From the IMG/VR virus record IMGVR_UViG_3300021139_000115, positions 1-27,300 of that record: a stretch of DNA of 27,300 bases; one strand, 5' to 3'. A program made the position numbers and the translations under genes. The stretch is from a virus. Shown here one piece after another: positions 1 to 6,588 of this stretch (the first letter of the stretch is position 1; each line of letters opens with the position of its first letter). Under the pieces are notes generated by a model that was not told the origin of the DNA, did no database searches, and worked only from the letters and a program-made list of their open reading frames with translations.

Positions 1-384
1 TATGTTAATGCACACTATAATTCACATTCGGGTCATGGCAGCCAAGGATACGTTCATCGAGATACTCCTTTAGAATACAATGATAGCAAAACTGTAACCA
101 TGTTATACATTGCCAATACCGAATGGTACCCATCGTGGAGTGGGGAACTAAAATACTATCCCGAAGACTTAAATGGGGAGGCAGGTGACCGACAACAGTT
201 TAATAAAGGTATTGAACAACAACGTGGTTACCAAATTGGGTGGTTGGATCAAGGGCGTGTTGTAAGCCCAGTTCCCGGAAGATTGGTTGTATATGATGGT
301 AGATGTTTACACTCAACTACATTACCATCGGCTGCATTGGAAACTCCAATTATTAAAATAGCCTTTCGAGCTCGATTAAAATAA
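1..384 (+). CDS. 2OG-Fe(II) oxygenase, C-terminal part (5' truncated by window edge)
   Basis: The frame is open from the first base, so this is the C-terminal 127 residues of a longer protein; a Met at base 100 is internal. The iron-binding HxD appears as HRD at window residues 19-21, followed by a GEL strand. The distal His lies in GRCLHSTTLP, and a basic residue near the end (FRARLK) is placed to bind 2-oxoglutarate. This spacing is typical of prolyl-4-hydroxylase-like dioxygenases, which couple oxidation of 2-oxoglutarate to hydroxylation of a substrate. The substrate cannot be read from the sequence. The gene runs opposite to the structural genes that follow and is separated from them by a strong bidirectional terminator. 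A second, different 2OG oxygenase lies at 2634-3191. Confidence 0.8.
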   Translation, partial: YVNAHYNSHSGHGSQGYVHRDTPLEYNDSKTVTMLYIANTEWYPSWSGELKYYPEDLNGEAGDRQQFNKGIEQQRGYQIGWLDQGRVVSPVPGRLVVYDGRCLHSTTLPSAALETPIIKIAFRARLK

Positions 385-392
385 TGCCAAGG

Positions 393-419
393 AAAAAGGA
401 GAATTTATTTCTCCTTTTT
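393..419. terminator. Bidirectional rho-independent terminator
   Basis: An 11-bp perfect stem (AAAAAGGAGAA, 393-403, and TTCTCCTTTTT, 409-419) closes a 5-nt loop. The A-run on one side and T-run on the other let it work in both directions. It sits between the convergent genes ending at 384 (+) and 444 (-). Confidence 0.85.
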
Positions 420-443
420 GTTTTGCCAAATTTTGGGTTTATA

Positions 444-1106
444 TTATTTCTTCATTACAGGCAGTTTATTTGTTTGCGCTTGATTTTGTCTAGCTTGTGG
501 GATTGTGGCCTGCCCTGACCCCATTGCATTTTGACTGTCCACCCAAGATGACATTGTGCCTTTATAACCAAGCGCTCTATTTTGTCGTTCAATTGATGAT
601 TCTTCATCAACTCCTTGCTCTGATCCGGGAATGTTGCCTTTGGTAAATGTACTCAACAATATACCAAGACCTATCAGGGCTATTGATGTGGCTAGCATGG
701 GTAGGGCAAAGGTCGTGGCTTGTGCCGATGTTAGTAACGGATCAAGCAATTTTGCGCAAATACTCGAAAACGGGGTGGCCACCGCACCAATGCCGCCCAC
801 CGCACCTGCTGCTACACCTGCGGCTTGTGAAAATGCATTTTCATTTGCGGGAGCCTTGGCCAGTTGTTGTATACGGCCCATTGCTTCTTCTCCAGATTTA
901 GAAGTTTTTAAAATCGCTTGAACCTGTGGTGTCATTGTTTTGGCTTTTTGGTATGCTTGAGAGAAACCCGGCATTGCCTTTGCTTTGTTAAACAACGCCA
1001 TGGCTTGTGTTTTGATGTCGTTGAGCATGCCTTCGGTAAGCACTGGTTTATTGTTTTCTGCAGATTCTATCAGGTCTGCATATTTTCTAAAAAACTTTGG
1101 ATCCAT
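444..1106 (-). CDS. Unknown 220-aa protein with hydrophobic segments
   Basis: I do not recognise a family. The first 90 residues are helical and charged (start MDPKFFRKYADLIESAENN). A Gly/Ala-rich stretch follows at about 95-113, then a clear hydrophobic segment at about 132-153 (ALPMLATSIALIGLGILLS) that could cross a membrane. The last 65 residues are polar and Gln/Asn-rich. PVLTEG at 22-27 looks like the LxE sites cut by T4-type prohead protease, but that is only a resemblance. The start is supported by an SD (AAGGAA) and a CTAAATA late box 24 nt upstream. It is the last gene of this late cluster and meets the oxygenase gene at 1-384 tail to tail. Confidence 0.7.
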   Translation of the reverse strand: MDPKFFRKYADLIESAENNKPVLTEGMLNDIKTQAMALFNKAKAMPGFSQAYQKAKTMTPQVQAILKTSKSGEEAMGRIQQLAKAPANENAFSQAAGVAAGAVGGIGAVATPFSSICAKLLDPLLTSAQATTFALPMLATSIALIGLGILLSTFTKGNIPGSEQGVDEESSIERQNRALGYKGTMSSWVDSQNAMGSGQATIPQARQNQAQTNKLPVMKK

Positions 1107-1129
1107 GGTAATTCCTTAATATCTTTTAT

Positions 1130-2629
1130 TTATTTAGCTTTTATGCCCGCCAAAAAACGGATAAAGTCCAAACTGTCTTCTTGCATGGCAGTTGGTATGT
1201 TGGGATCGGTAACAGGATCATCCAAACTGGCATTGGCTGCACCATATTCATCATTGGGATGTGCAGATTTTGGACTTGTTTGTGGCATCCAATTGGTGTG
1301 CGCATCATCCACATTGTTTTCGCCAAACTGTAGTTCACCAGCCCATTCGGGCATGTTTTGTTGTGCCCAAGACTTGATCAAGCTTCTTACATCTGCATCC
1401 GAACCGCGTCCGGTAGTGGTGTCGGCCAGTTCGCTTATGTTGGACAACAACTCGTCTGCGCCAGGCAAATTATTGACAATAGGTTCTAGATCAGTTTTGG
1501 CATCTATACCATTTATACCAGCAGTCAGTGGTGCTTTGCACAATTCTTGTAGGGCACGTAGTTTATCATCTAATACATCGTTTTCACCATCGTCTTCAAC
1601 AATGGTGTCGGCCCATTCTTCCAATTGGTTGCCCAAACTGTTTTGTTGGCGTCGGTATTCTCTATACACGATTGGCAATGCTTCGTCAAAACGTGCATCA
1701 TATACTTTTTTAACAAAGCGTTCTTTTAGCGCATCAACATCAAACTCGTTTTCTATTGGTGCAGGAGCAATAAAGTCTTCTACAAATTCATCATAGTACT
1801 TTTTTTGACTGAGATGACGTAATGTGTTTTGTAAATGATAATAATGTTTTACCGCTGCCTGCGCCATGTCCGAAGTCTCAGCATCTTCAAACTGTTTGTT
1901 TTTACAACTGCGAACAAAATGTCGCATGGAGGTCATTTCGCGCACCATGTTGTTGATGCATTCGGCTATTTCATCGTAAGGTGTTCCACCGTTGTTCAAA
2001 TGCTCGGCCAGTGCTCGTGCCGCATGTACGTTGTTGTGCTCGCAACGAAAACGCTCACCCAGGGGAGTTTCTAAAAATATACTTTCAATTTTTCTACTTC
2101 GTGCTCCACGCACTTCGTCAACAATGGGTTCAGAGTGTGTGATTTTTAATCTAACGTTGCCGTGTTCGCCAACGCTCTGTCTGGGACGTCCCGGTGTTCC
2201 GTACAGTCTACTTTCAGTAACTCGAACATCATCACTGTCGGCTACATCATCCACACGTGCCTGTTGTTTTACATCCTTGATGTTCAATCCGCTCTTGGCC
2301 AAATCTCTAACATCAAATTTCAATAAACTGCGCTTGGCAAATGATCTCATGTTGCGTAAGAAATCATACCATTCTTGTCGCTGATGGCGATCCATGTCAC
2401 GAGTAATATCCTCGCCATAAGCAATCTTTAAACTGGTTTCATCAATCAAGCTGATTGTGATTTTGCCAAACTTGTTGCCGTTGCTGTCCGAATAAAGAAA
2501 GTTAAAAAATCTTGCTTGTTTGGGATCATCGGTGGGCTTGGCTTTGTCTGTGCCTAGTGTAATGGGGCTGAACCGACTTCGTATCTTGTCAAAGAGGGCT
2601 ACTGTTACGCTTTCAATTTCTGTACTCAT
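1130..2629 (-). CDS. Unknown 499-aa late protein, probably virion-associated
   Basis: I do not recognise a family. The protein begins MSTEIESVTVALFDKIRSRF. The N-terminal third is mixed alpha/beta with a basic patch around residues 95-120. The middle is helical and charged, and the C-terminal 150 residues are acidic and low in complexity. It ends with DSLDFIRFLAGIKAK, which matches a short LAG motif seen in two neighbouring late proteins. An upstream in-frame start at 2737 exists, but I chose 2629. The CTAAATA late box sits only 5 nt before this ATG, and the longer version would run 104 nt into the oxygenase gene. It lies directly after the TerL-C/oxygenase pair and is probably late-expressed; a structural role is an inference from position. 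Confidence 0.75.
   Translation of the reverse strand: MSTEIESVTVALFDKIRSRFSPITLGTDKAKPTDDPKQARFFNFLYSDSNGNKFGKITISLIDETSLKIAYGEDITRDMDRHQRQEWYDFLRNMRSFAKRSLLKFDVRDLAKSGLNIKDVKQQARVDDVADSDDVRVTESRLYGTPGRPRQSVGEHGNVRLKITHSEPIVDEVRGARSRKIESIFLETPLGERFRCEHNNVHAARALAEHLNNGGTPYDEIAECINNMVREMTSMRHFVRSCKNKQFEDAETSDMAQAAVKHYYHLQNTLRHLSQKKYYDEFVEDFIAPAPIENEFDVDALKERFVKKVYDARFDEALPIVYREYRRQQNSLGNQLEEWADTIVEDDGENDVLDDKLRALQELCKAPLTAGINGIDAKTDLEPIVNNLPGADELLSNISELADTTTGRGSDADVRSLIKSWAQQNMPEWAGELQFGENNVDDAHTNWMPQTSPKSAHPNDEYGAANASLDDPVTDPNIPTAMQEDSLDFIRFLAGIKAK
1131..1137 (-). promoter_or_regulatory. Late promoter box CTAAATA (leadered)
   Basis: CTAAATA lies 24 nt before the ATG at 1106, with an SD (AAGGAA) in the leader. 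It overlaps the last codons and the stop of the upstream 499-aa gene. Confidence 0.65.
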
Positions 2630-2633
2630 ATAG

Positions 2634-3191
2634 CTATTTAGTCTTGTAGTTCGCAAAATGTGTGTAACTTGATACACGATAATGCCCGGGCGGTACCGGA
2701 TTCTGCATGCCGTGCCACTGTAACGGTTGACTTCCATCCAAATTCAGTTGGTTCAGCATGAGATATCCTGAGTTTGGCACGAATTTGAACGGATACAACA
2801 CATCATGACTGTTTTTGCTATTGTAGAACACAGTGCCATGCTCGGGACCAACCCCGTGCCAATACAGTTGCATGGCAGCTGCAAGATGCCCATCGGTGTG
2901 TATTGCTACATCAAATCCCGGCTCATCGACCCACCAATTGGTGTCAGGCCATGACAACTCTACCGAAATTTGTTCCCCAATCTGTGCAATATTGTCTATG
3001 AGATACTGATTGGCAACCTTTATCTCGGACGTGTTGTCAAACTCCAATTGCCTTCGGGGCCAATGTTGTTGATGCTGATTTTTCTTCCATGCTATTGCAG
3101 TCCAGTCTAGCGCCTGCAATTGCGACACTATCTCGTATGGAAATACATCTTCAACATGAAACAGTCTATCAGTTATGGCAGTTAGTTTCAA
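2634..3191 (-). CDS. 2OG-Fe(II) oxygenase
   Basis: A 185-aa protein with the double-stranded beta-helix dioxygenase signature: H98-T-D100 (FDVAIHTDGH), a distal His at 160 (LQWHGM) and Arg172 (GHYRVSSYTHF) in the 2-oxoglutarate position. The length is normal for a stand-alone phage 2OG oxygenase. The start is TTG at 3191, overlapping the TerL-C stop as TTGA. The next upstream in-frame codons reach a stop within three codons, so no ATG is available. That overlap suggests translational coupling to TerL-C. The substrate is unknown; in phages such enzymes have been proposed to modify proteins or nucleotides. It has only moderate similarity in layout to the oxygenase at 1-384, so it is not a recent duplicate. 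Confidence 0.8.
   Translation of the reverse strand: MKLTAITDRLFHVEDVFPYEIVSQLQALDWTAIAWKKNQHQQHWPRRQLEFDNTSEIKVANQYLIDNIAQIGEQISVELSWPDTNWWVDEPGFDVAIHTDGHLAAAMQLYWHGVGPEHGTVFYNSKNSHDVLYPFKFVPNSGYLMLNQLNLDGSQPLQWHGMQNPVPPGHYRVSSYTHFANYKTK
2635..2641 (-). promoter_or_regulatory. Late promoter box CTAAATA, 5 nt from ATG (leaderless)
   Basis: CTAAATA then GCTAT then ATG at 2629, with no SD. T4 late promoters start about 5-7 nt after the box, so the transcript should begin at or near the start codon. The box overlaps the stop of the oxygenase gene. Confidence 0.65.
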
Positions 3192-4264
3192 AGTCCGCTA
3201 CTCATTATAAAAGGCATGGGTTCTACAAATTCATCTATAGTGTCTCGCATCTCGGCGTCGAGATTGGCATCAAAGTCCTGTATGTATTGTATCATGCGTA
3301 TAACCAACAGTGTGGCCATCACCAAGTCATCTTGTTGACCAAGTTTGGCTTCATAACTGTGTCCCTTGGCCACAAAGTTTTTTAACTCGCTTATCAACAT
3401 TTTGCTGGCAATTCGCATGCGTTTGGTTTCAATAAGACTTTTCAATTTGGCACAAGCAGCCAACTTGCTTTTATTAGACGTTGTAAATCCTCGTCTCATA
3501 CGTGATCCAGCCACACGTTTTGGCTCACTCAAGAATACTCCAGGAATATTCTCTTCGCCCATTTGTGCAATAACCACCAAAGCAGCTTCGCCAAGAGTAT
3601 TATTTTCCACGCTCCAATACACACTGTCATTGCCCACTGTTTCTGTTAGGTATTTGCAAATTTCTTGCATGATGACAACTTGTCGTTGAATGATGGTTTT
3701 GTTGTGACTCCACTCGGCCACTTGTTTGAGTCCTGGTAATTCATACACCTGTATAGCAGCCGGATCACCGCCAGTGCCGAGACTGGGATCGAGTGCTACG
3801 ACATAGGTGCAATTTTTTTCAGGTTTCTTGTACCAACGTATTTGTCCTTGTTTTTCAATAGGCTCTATGCCCGCCATCTCCACTAGGTGCAACGGATTGA
3901 TCAAGGTCTCGTCAAAGATAATGAATTCGCAGTTTGAGCATAAAATGCCATTTGCATAAAATCTATGATTATTTTTTACGTTTAATAAATCATATACTGT
4001 TTCTATTTCAAGAATTGTGACCGAGACAACTTTTTGTATACCCAATGTAGTGTGTATTTTAACTCCGGGTTTCAATTGTTTAACCATTAGAGCAACAAAA
4101 TTATCTGTAAAGATTTTATGATCAAGTGTTGCTCTAATAGACGCCTGCTCTAGTTGCACCAATGCTACTTGTCGTTGGCCTTTGTTGAGTACTCCATCAA
4201 AGTCGCTCCATCCGGTATCTGTTAATACTTGTAAGCCTAATTTATTTTTTATTAATTCTTCCAC
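3188..4264 (-). CDS. Split-intein C-part fused to terminase large subunit C-terminal (nuclease) domain
   Basis: The 358-aa product has two parts. Residues 1-111 are the C-terminal half of an intein. Residues 112-358 are the TerL extein, starting CEFIIFDETLI, which continues the gp17-type sequence FRREME of the upstream gene. The extein carries the RNase H-like packaging nuclease: D159 in VVALDP, E220 in SVENNT, and D312-D313 in GQQDDL. The start is GTG at 4264, supported by an SD (GAAGGA) 7 nt upstream; a stop codon lies nine codons further up. The first 23 nt overlap the HNH gene, whose translation may feed this one. Trans-splicing would give a 522-residue TerL, somewhat shorter than T4 gp17 (610). 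No late box directly precedes it, so it probably depends on transcripts from upstream. Confidence 0.9.
   Translation of the reverse strand: MEELIKNKLGLQVLTDTGWSDFDGVLNKGQRQVALVQLEQASIRATLDHKIFTDNFVALMVKQLKPGVKIHTTLGIQKVVSVTILEIETVYDLLNVKNNHRFYANGILCSNCEFIIFDETLINPLHLVEMAGIEPIEKQGQIRWYKKPEKNCTYVVALDPSLGTGGDPAAIQVYELPGLKQVAEWSHNKTIIQRQVVIMQEICKYLTETVGNDSVYWSVENNTLGEAALVVIAQMGEENIPGVFLSEPKRVAGSRMRRGFTTSNKSKLAACAKLKSLIETKRMRIASKMLISELKNFVAKGHSYEAKLGQQDDLVMATLLVIRMIQYIQDFDANLDAEMRDTIDEFVEPMPFIMSSGL
3932..4264 (-). other. Intein C-terminal fragment (IntC, 111 aa) of TerL
   Basis: Intein block B is seen as T46-L-D-H49 (RATLDHKIF). Block F and G are seen as VYDLLNVKNNHRFYANGIL followed by CSN, then the +1 extein Cys112. 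The terminal Asn111 and Cys+1 are in place. The penultimate residue, usually His, is Ser110. The size and the opening layout match the C-part of the known atypically split terminase intein AceL-TerL. Confidence 0.9.
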
Positions 4265-4781
4265 GAACGTATCCTTCAGGTTGTTGGCCTAATGTATAAT
4301 ATTTTTCTTCTATGCCGTTATTGAACCAAACTTTACCATTTGCGGCACCAAGTTTACCTTTTCGTCCTTTTGCTATTTTTTCATTGCGAGTCGGATCAGT
4401 GTAAACTTTACTCATTTTTTCTTTATGCTCTTTAGATTTATGCATTTTCATTTTTGATTTGCGTTCTTCCTCAGACCACGTTGTCCCTTTCTTTCTGCCA
4501 CCAACCCCAGGACGTTTGATTCCACGATTAGGGGCCGGCTTTCCGTACATTGGATTTAGTTCGCCCTTCATCCTATTAGAATTTAATTCATACATTAAAT
4601 CTGCATGTGGTGCTAAATTTGCTAGCCCCATCCAAGCAACTTTATCTTGTACTCTTCCATATTGTTCATACAATTTTTTATGTGCTTCTGCATGTTCCGC
4701 TACAGTTAATTCTATAACATTAGAGAGATCGTCTGTGCCACCTGCATGCCTAGGAATAATATGATGTTTATGTGTTTTCAT
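4242..4781 (-). CDS. Free-standing HNH homing endonuclease nested in the split intein
   Basis: A 179-aa protein starting MKTHKHHIIPRHAGGTDDLS. This is the HNH core of phage mobile endonucleases (HHIIPR, then SNVIELT and AEHAEAH). It is followed by NUMOD3-type helix-turn-helix DNA-binding repeats (TWSEEERKSKMKMHKS, EHKEKMS) and a C-terminal WFNNGIEEKYYTLG...PEGYVRGR segment common in such enzymes. I chose 4781 over an upstream ATG at 4856 because HHIIPR normally lies near the N-terminus and because a CTAAATA late box ends 5 nt before it. The gene fills the gap between the two intein halves, with 37 nt after TerL-N and a 23-nt overlap with TerL-C. It presumably spreads the split locus by cutting intein-free terL genes. 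Confidence 0.88.
   Translation of the reverse strand: MKTHKHHIIPRHAGGTDDLSNVIELTVAEHAEAHKKLYEQYGRVQDKVAWMGLANLAPHADLMYELNSNRMKGELNPMYGKPAPNRGIKRPGVGGRKKGTTWSEEERKSKMKMHKSKEHKEKMSKVYTDPTRNEKIAKGRKGKLGAANGKVWFNNGIEEKYYTLGQQPEGYVRGRINKK
4272..4277 (-). promoter_or_regulatory. Shine-Dalgarno of TerL-C inside the HNH gene
   Basis: GAAGGA lies 7 nt before the GTG start at 4264. It is made of HNH codons (Pro-Glu-Gly), so the second terminase gene is initiated from within the endonuclease reading frame. This site decides the GTG start. Confidence 0.75.
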
Positions 4782-4786
4782 ATTAT

Positions 4787-4793
4787 TATTTAG
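4787..4793 (-). promoter_or_regulatory. Late promoter box CTAAATA, 5 nt from HNH ATG (leaderless)
   Basis: CTAAATA, then ATAAT, then ATG at 4781, with no SD. It would drive the HNH gene and, through it, TerL-C. Confidence 0.6.
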
Positions 4794-4818
4794 TGTCGTA
4801 AATGATGAACTTATGAAC

Positions 4819-5736
4819 TTAACGTAATAATTGTTCAAGATCACCAATGGTTGCATTAAAAATTTTACCCGAGTTATCGCGTAGAGTTAAAATTGAATCT
4901 TGCGTAATGCACTCCATCTCACGTCTAAAACGTTCTTCACCCAATTGTGCTCGCATTTGTTGTGCCCAGGCATCATCACGTCCGGGAGTTTCTTGCCATT
5001 TACTGCTAAAGGCCTTGAATCCGTTTTTACCTAATGCGGTGGTGTTGCCGTACTCGTCAAAGCAGTCGTTAGCGGCACGCCATATCTGTGCAAACTGATC
5101 TTCATCACTGTTGGGAGTTGATGTAATAATACATTTACCACCTGTTGACAATGTAGGTGTAATCGAAGTCCAAAATTCTGAGGCAATAGTGGGCCGTACG
5201 AACGCAAACTCGTCACAGTATAAGAGTGATATAGACATACCACGACCGGTGTTTTCTGTTGTTGTTTGACTTACTATGCGACTACCGTTTTCAAAGTCCA
5301 ACGATCCTTTGTTGTAACTGGTAACACCGGCACGTATAAAGTCTGGGCAGTTTTCATAACTGTAGCGTATACGTTGCATAATCTCCTGTGCACCCAAATA
5401 CTTGTGCGCCGCAACAAGAATAGTCGAGTCCGGAACAAACATAGCATACCAAAGCAAATAACCTGCGGCACTGATAGTCTTACCAGTTTGTCTGGGCATT
5501 AACGAGATCGAGAATCTATTGTTATGATACGCATCAATCAAGCGTATTTGATATTCGTAGGGCTTGTACTGTATGCTACCTCTTGTGGGATGCTGAATGT
5601 AAAAGTAATTGGTCATGAAGTATTCAGGACCGGTAACAGGATCGGCACAACGAGCAAACTCAAGAATCTGCTCCTCGGTCATGCTCATTTTCTGATACGG
5701 ATTGCGTATAATTGCGGTTTCTAAATCTTTGCTCAT
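4819..5736 (-). CDS. Terminase large subunit N-terminal ATPase domain fused to intein N-part
   Basis: The 305-aa product carries the packaging ATPase of a gp17-like TerL: Walker A PRQTGKT at 81-87, Walker B LLYCDEF at 171-177, and a coupling motif TSTPNS at 205-210. The extein stops after Glu275 in FRREME, and residues 276-305 form the N-terminal intein fragment before a TAA stop. The protein therefore lacks the nuclease domain, which is encoded at 3188-4264. The ATG at 5736 overlaps the stop of the upstream HNH gene (TAATG). A GTAAATA late box 4 nt upstream lies inside the last codons of that HNH gene, and there is no SD. The encoded enzyme drives DNA into proheads. Confidence 0.93.
   Translation of the reverse strand: MSKDLETAIIRNPYQKMSMTEEQILEFARCADPVTGPEYFMTNYFYIQHPTRGSIQYKPYEYQIRLIDAYHNNRFSISLMPRQTGKTISAAGYLLWYAMFVPDSTILVAAHKYLGAQEIMQRIRYSYENCPDFIRAGVTSYNKGSLDFENGSRIVSQTTTENTGRGMSISLLYCDEFAFVRPTIASEFWTSITPTLSTGGKCIITSTPNSDEDQFAQIWRAANDCFDEYGNTTALGKNGFKAFSSKWQETPGRDDAWAQQMRAQLGEERFRREMECITQDSILTLRDNSGKIFNATIGDLEQLLR
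4822..4911 (-). other. Intein N-terminal fragment (IntN, 30 aa) of TerL
   Basis: It starts with Cys1 directly after extein Glu275 and has a block-A pattern CITQDSILTL, comparable to the usual CxxGD(T/S)xV. The Gly normally at position 4 is replaced: Q4 precedes D5. The fragment ends after 30 residues, far upstream of the usual split point at the endonuclease-domain position. This is the short-N layout of AceL-TerL (25 residues). Confidence 0.88.
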
Positions 5737-6524
5737 TATGTATTTACTCGTCTTGCTCTGTGGGACGCAGACATTTTCTTTTTAGTCTCTTCGCTTATTA
5801 CCTGTTTTGCTCTTGCTTCTCTAATTTTTTGTTTCGTTTCTTCAGACAGAGGACCGCGTCGCCTATTAGCTTCTCCTATTTTTCTTCTATGCTCTTCAGA
5901 ATATTTTCTTCCTTTCATCATTGCCGATTGGTGTTTCTTTTGTTCAATAGTTTTAGGAGTCCCAGACTTACCTCTATTAGATTCTGCTATTTTCTTTTTA
6001 GTCTCTTCAGAATGAGTATAACCAAAGGTTTTACCTTTTCTTGATTCTGATAACTTTCTTTTATGTTCTTCAGATTTTGGCTTTCGAAGTTTTTGCTTGT
6101 GTTCTTCGGATTTTGGTGTTGTATTTTTGCCTTTCAAGGATGCAGATAGTTTTGCCTTTTGTTCTTCGGACATTGTTTTGCCAAGATTTGGGCCTGGACG
6201 TTCCTTATTTGCCAGTGATAAATTTCGTTTAGCTAAGTCGTACATACGTGCCGAAGGACGATATCTGTTAGTTCCCCGCATCATCATGTAGTGGGCATAC
6301 CACATTTTATGTCTGCTAGGGCCTTCGACCATTTTTGTCAATAATAAGTGACAAATATAATGTGCTTTTGGGGTTAGTTTAACTAAGTTTACTGCTTCGT
6401 TAGTGCCACCAAGGGATTTGGGTATAATGTGATGTTTTTCTCTGAAATTTCCATCATTGACTTGTAATGATGCTTTTGCTATAATAGCAAAATACCAATT
6501 GGTATATTTGTTATGTAAATACAT
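5736..6524 (-). CDS. HNH homing endonuclease with eight NUMOD3 repeats
   Basis: A 262-aa protein starting MYLHNKYTNWYFAIIAKA. The HNH core is KHHIIPKSLGGTNEA, VNLVKLTPKAHYICH and LLLTKM at about 34-68. The C-terminal half is about eight tandem NUMOD3-type DNA-binding repeats built on (S)EE(H/T/Q)K+K(L/I)+E(A/S), for example MSEEQKAKLS, SEEHKRKLSES and SEETKKKIAES. The start at 6524 has an SD (AAGGAG) 10 nt upstream and matches the start of the paralogue at 20944, so I reject an in-frame start at 6647. The stop overlaps the TerL-N start by one base. The late box and a 5' hairpin lie upstream. It is probably mobile, inserted directly in front of terL. Confidence 0.9.
   Translation of the reverse strand: MYLHNKYTNWYFAIIAKASLQVNDGNFREKHHIIPKSLGGTNEAVNLVKLTPKAHYICHLLLTKMVEGPSRHKMWYAHYMMMRGTNRYRPSARMYDLAKRNLSLANKERPGPNLGKTMSEEQKAKLSASLKGKNTTPKSEEHKQKLRKPKSEEHKRKLSESRKGKTFGYTHSEETKKKIAESNRGKSGTPKTIEQKKHQSAMMKGRKYSEEHRRKIGEANRRRGPLSEETKQKIREARAKQVISEETKKKMSASHRARRVNT
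5741..5747 (-). promoter_or_regulatory. Late promoter box GTAAATA, 4 nt from TerL-N ATG (leaderless)
   Basis: GTAAATA, CATA, ATG at 5736. The box codes for the final Val-Asn of the upstream HNH protein. No SD is present. Confidence 0.6.
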
Positions 6525-6552
6525 TTTGCTGATGCTCCTTATAAGCGTTAGA

Positions 6553-6583
6553 GTAGTTGGATATTTGCAGTATCGCGAACTAC
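6553..6583 (-). promoter_or_regulatory. 5'-terminal mRNA hairpin of HEG A
   Basis: Outer stem GTAGTT/AACTAC, 5' bulge CGC, inner stem GATA/TATC, 7-nt loop, and a single C bulge on the 3' side. The first stem base is 5 nt after the late box, where transcription should start. The inner stem differs from copy B by compensatory changes. Confidence 0.7.
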
Positions 6584-6588
6584 AATAA

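Noticed and set aside
918-1796. A 292-codon open frame on the + strand
   Set aside because: It lies antisense to the 499-aa gene, is Ser/Cys-rich with no domain, and has no SD or late box at its start.
4242-4818. That terL is simply broken by a frameshift or is a pseudogene
   Set aside because: Both halves are intact with intein blocks exactly at the extein junction, proper stops and starts, and a complete HNH gene between them. A decayed gene would not keep these.
4803-4819. Short tandem repeat (GTTCATAA, GTTCATCA on the minus strand) after TerL-N
   Set aside because: Two imperfect 8-nt units are too short to support a function.
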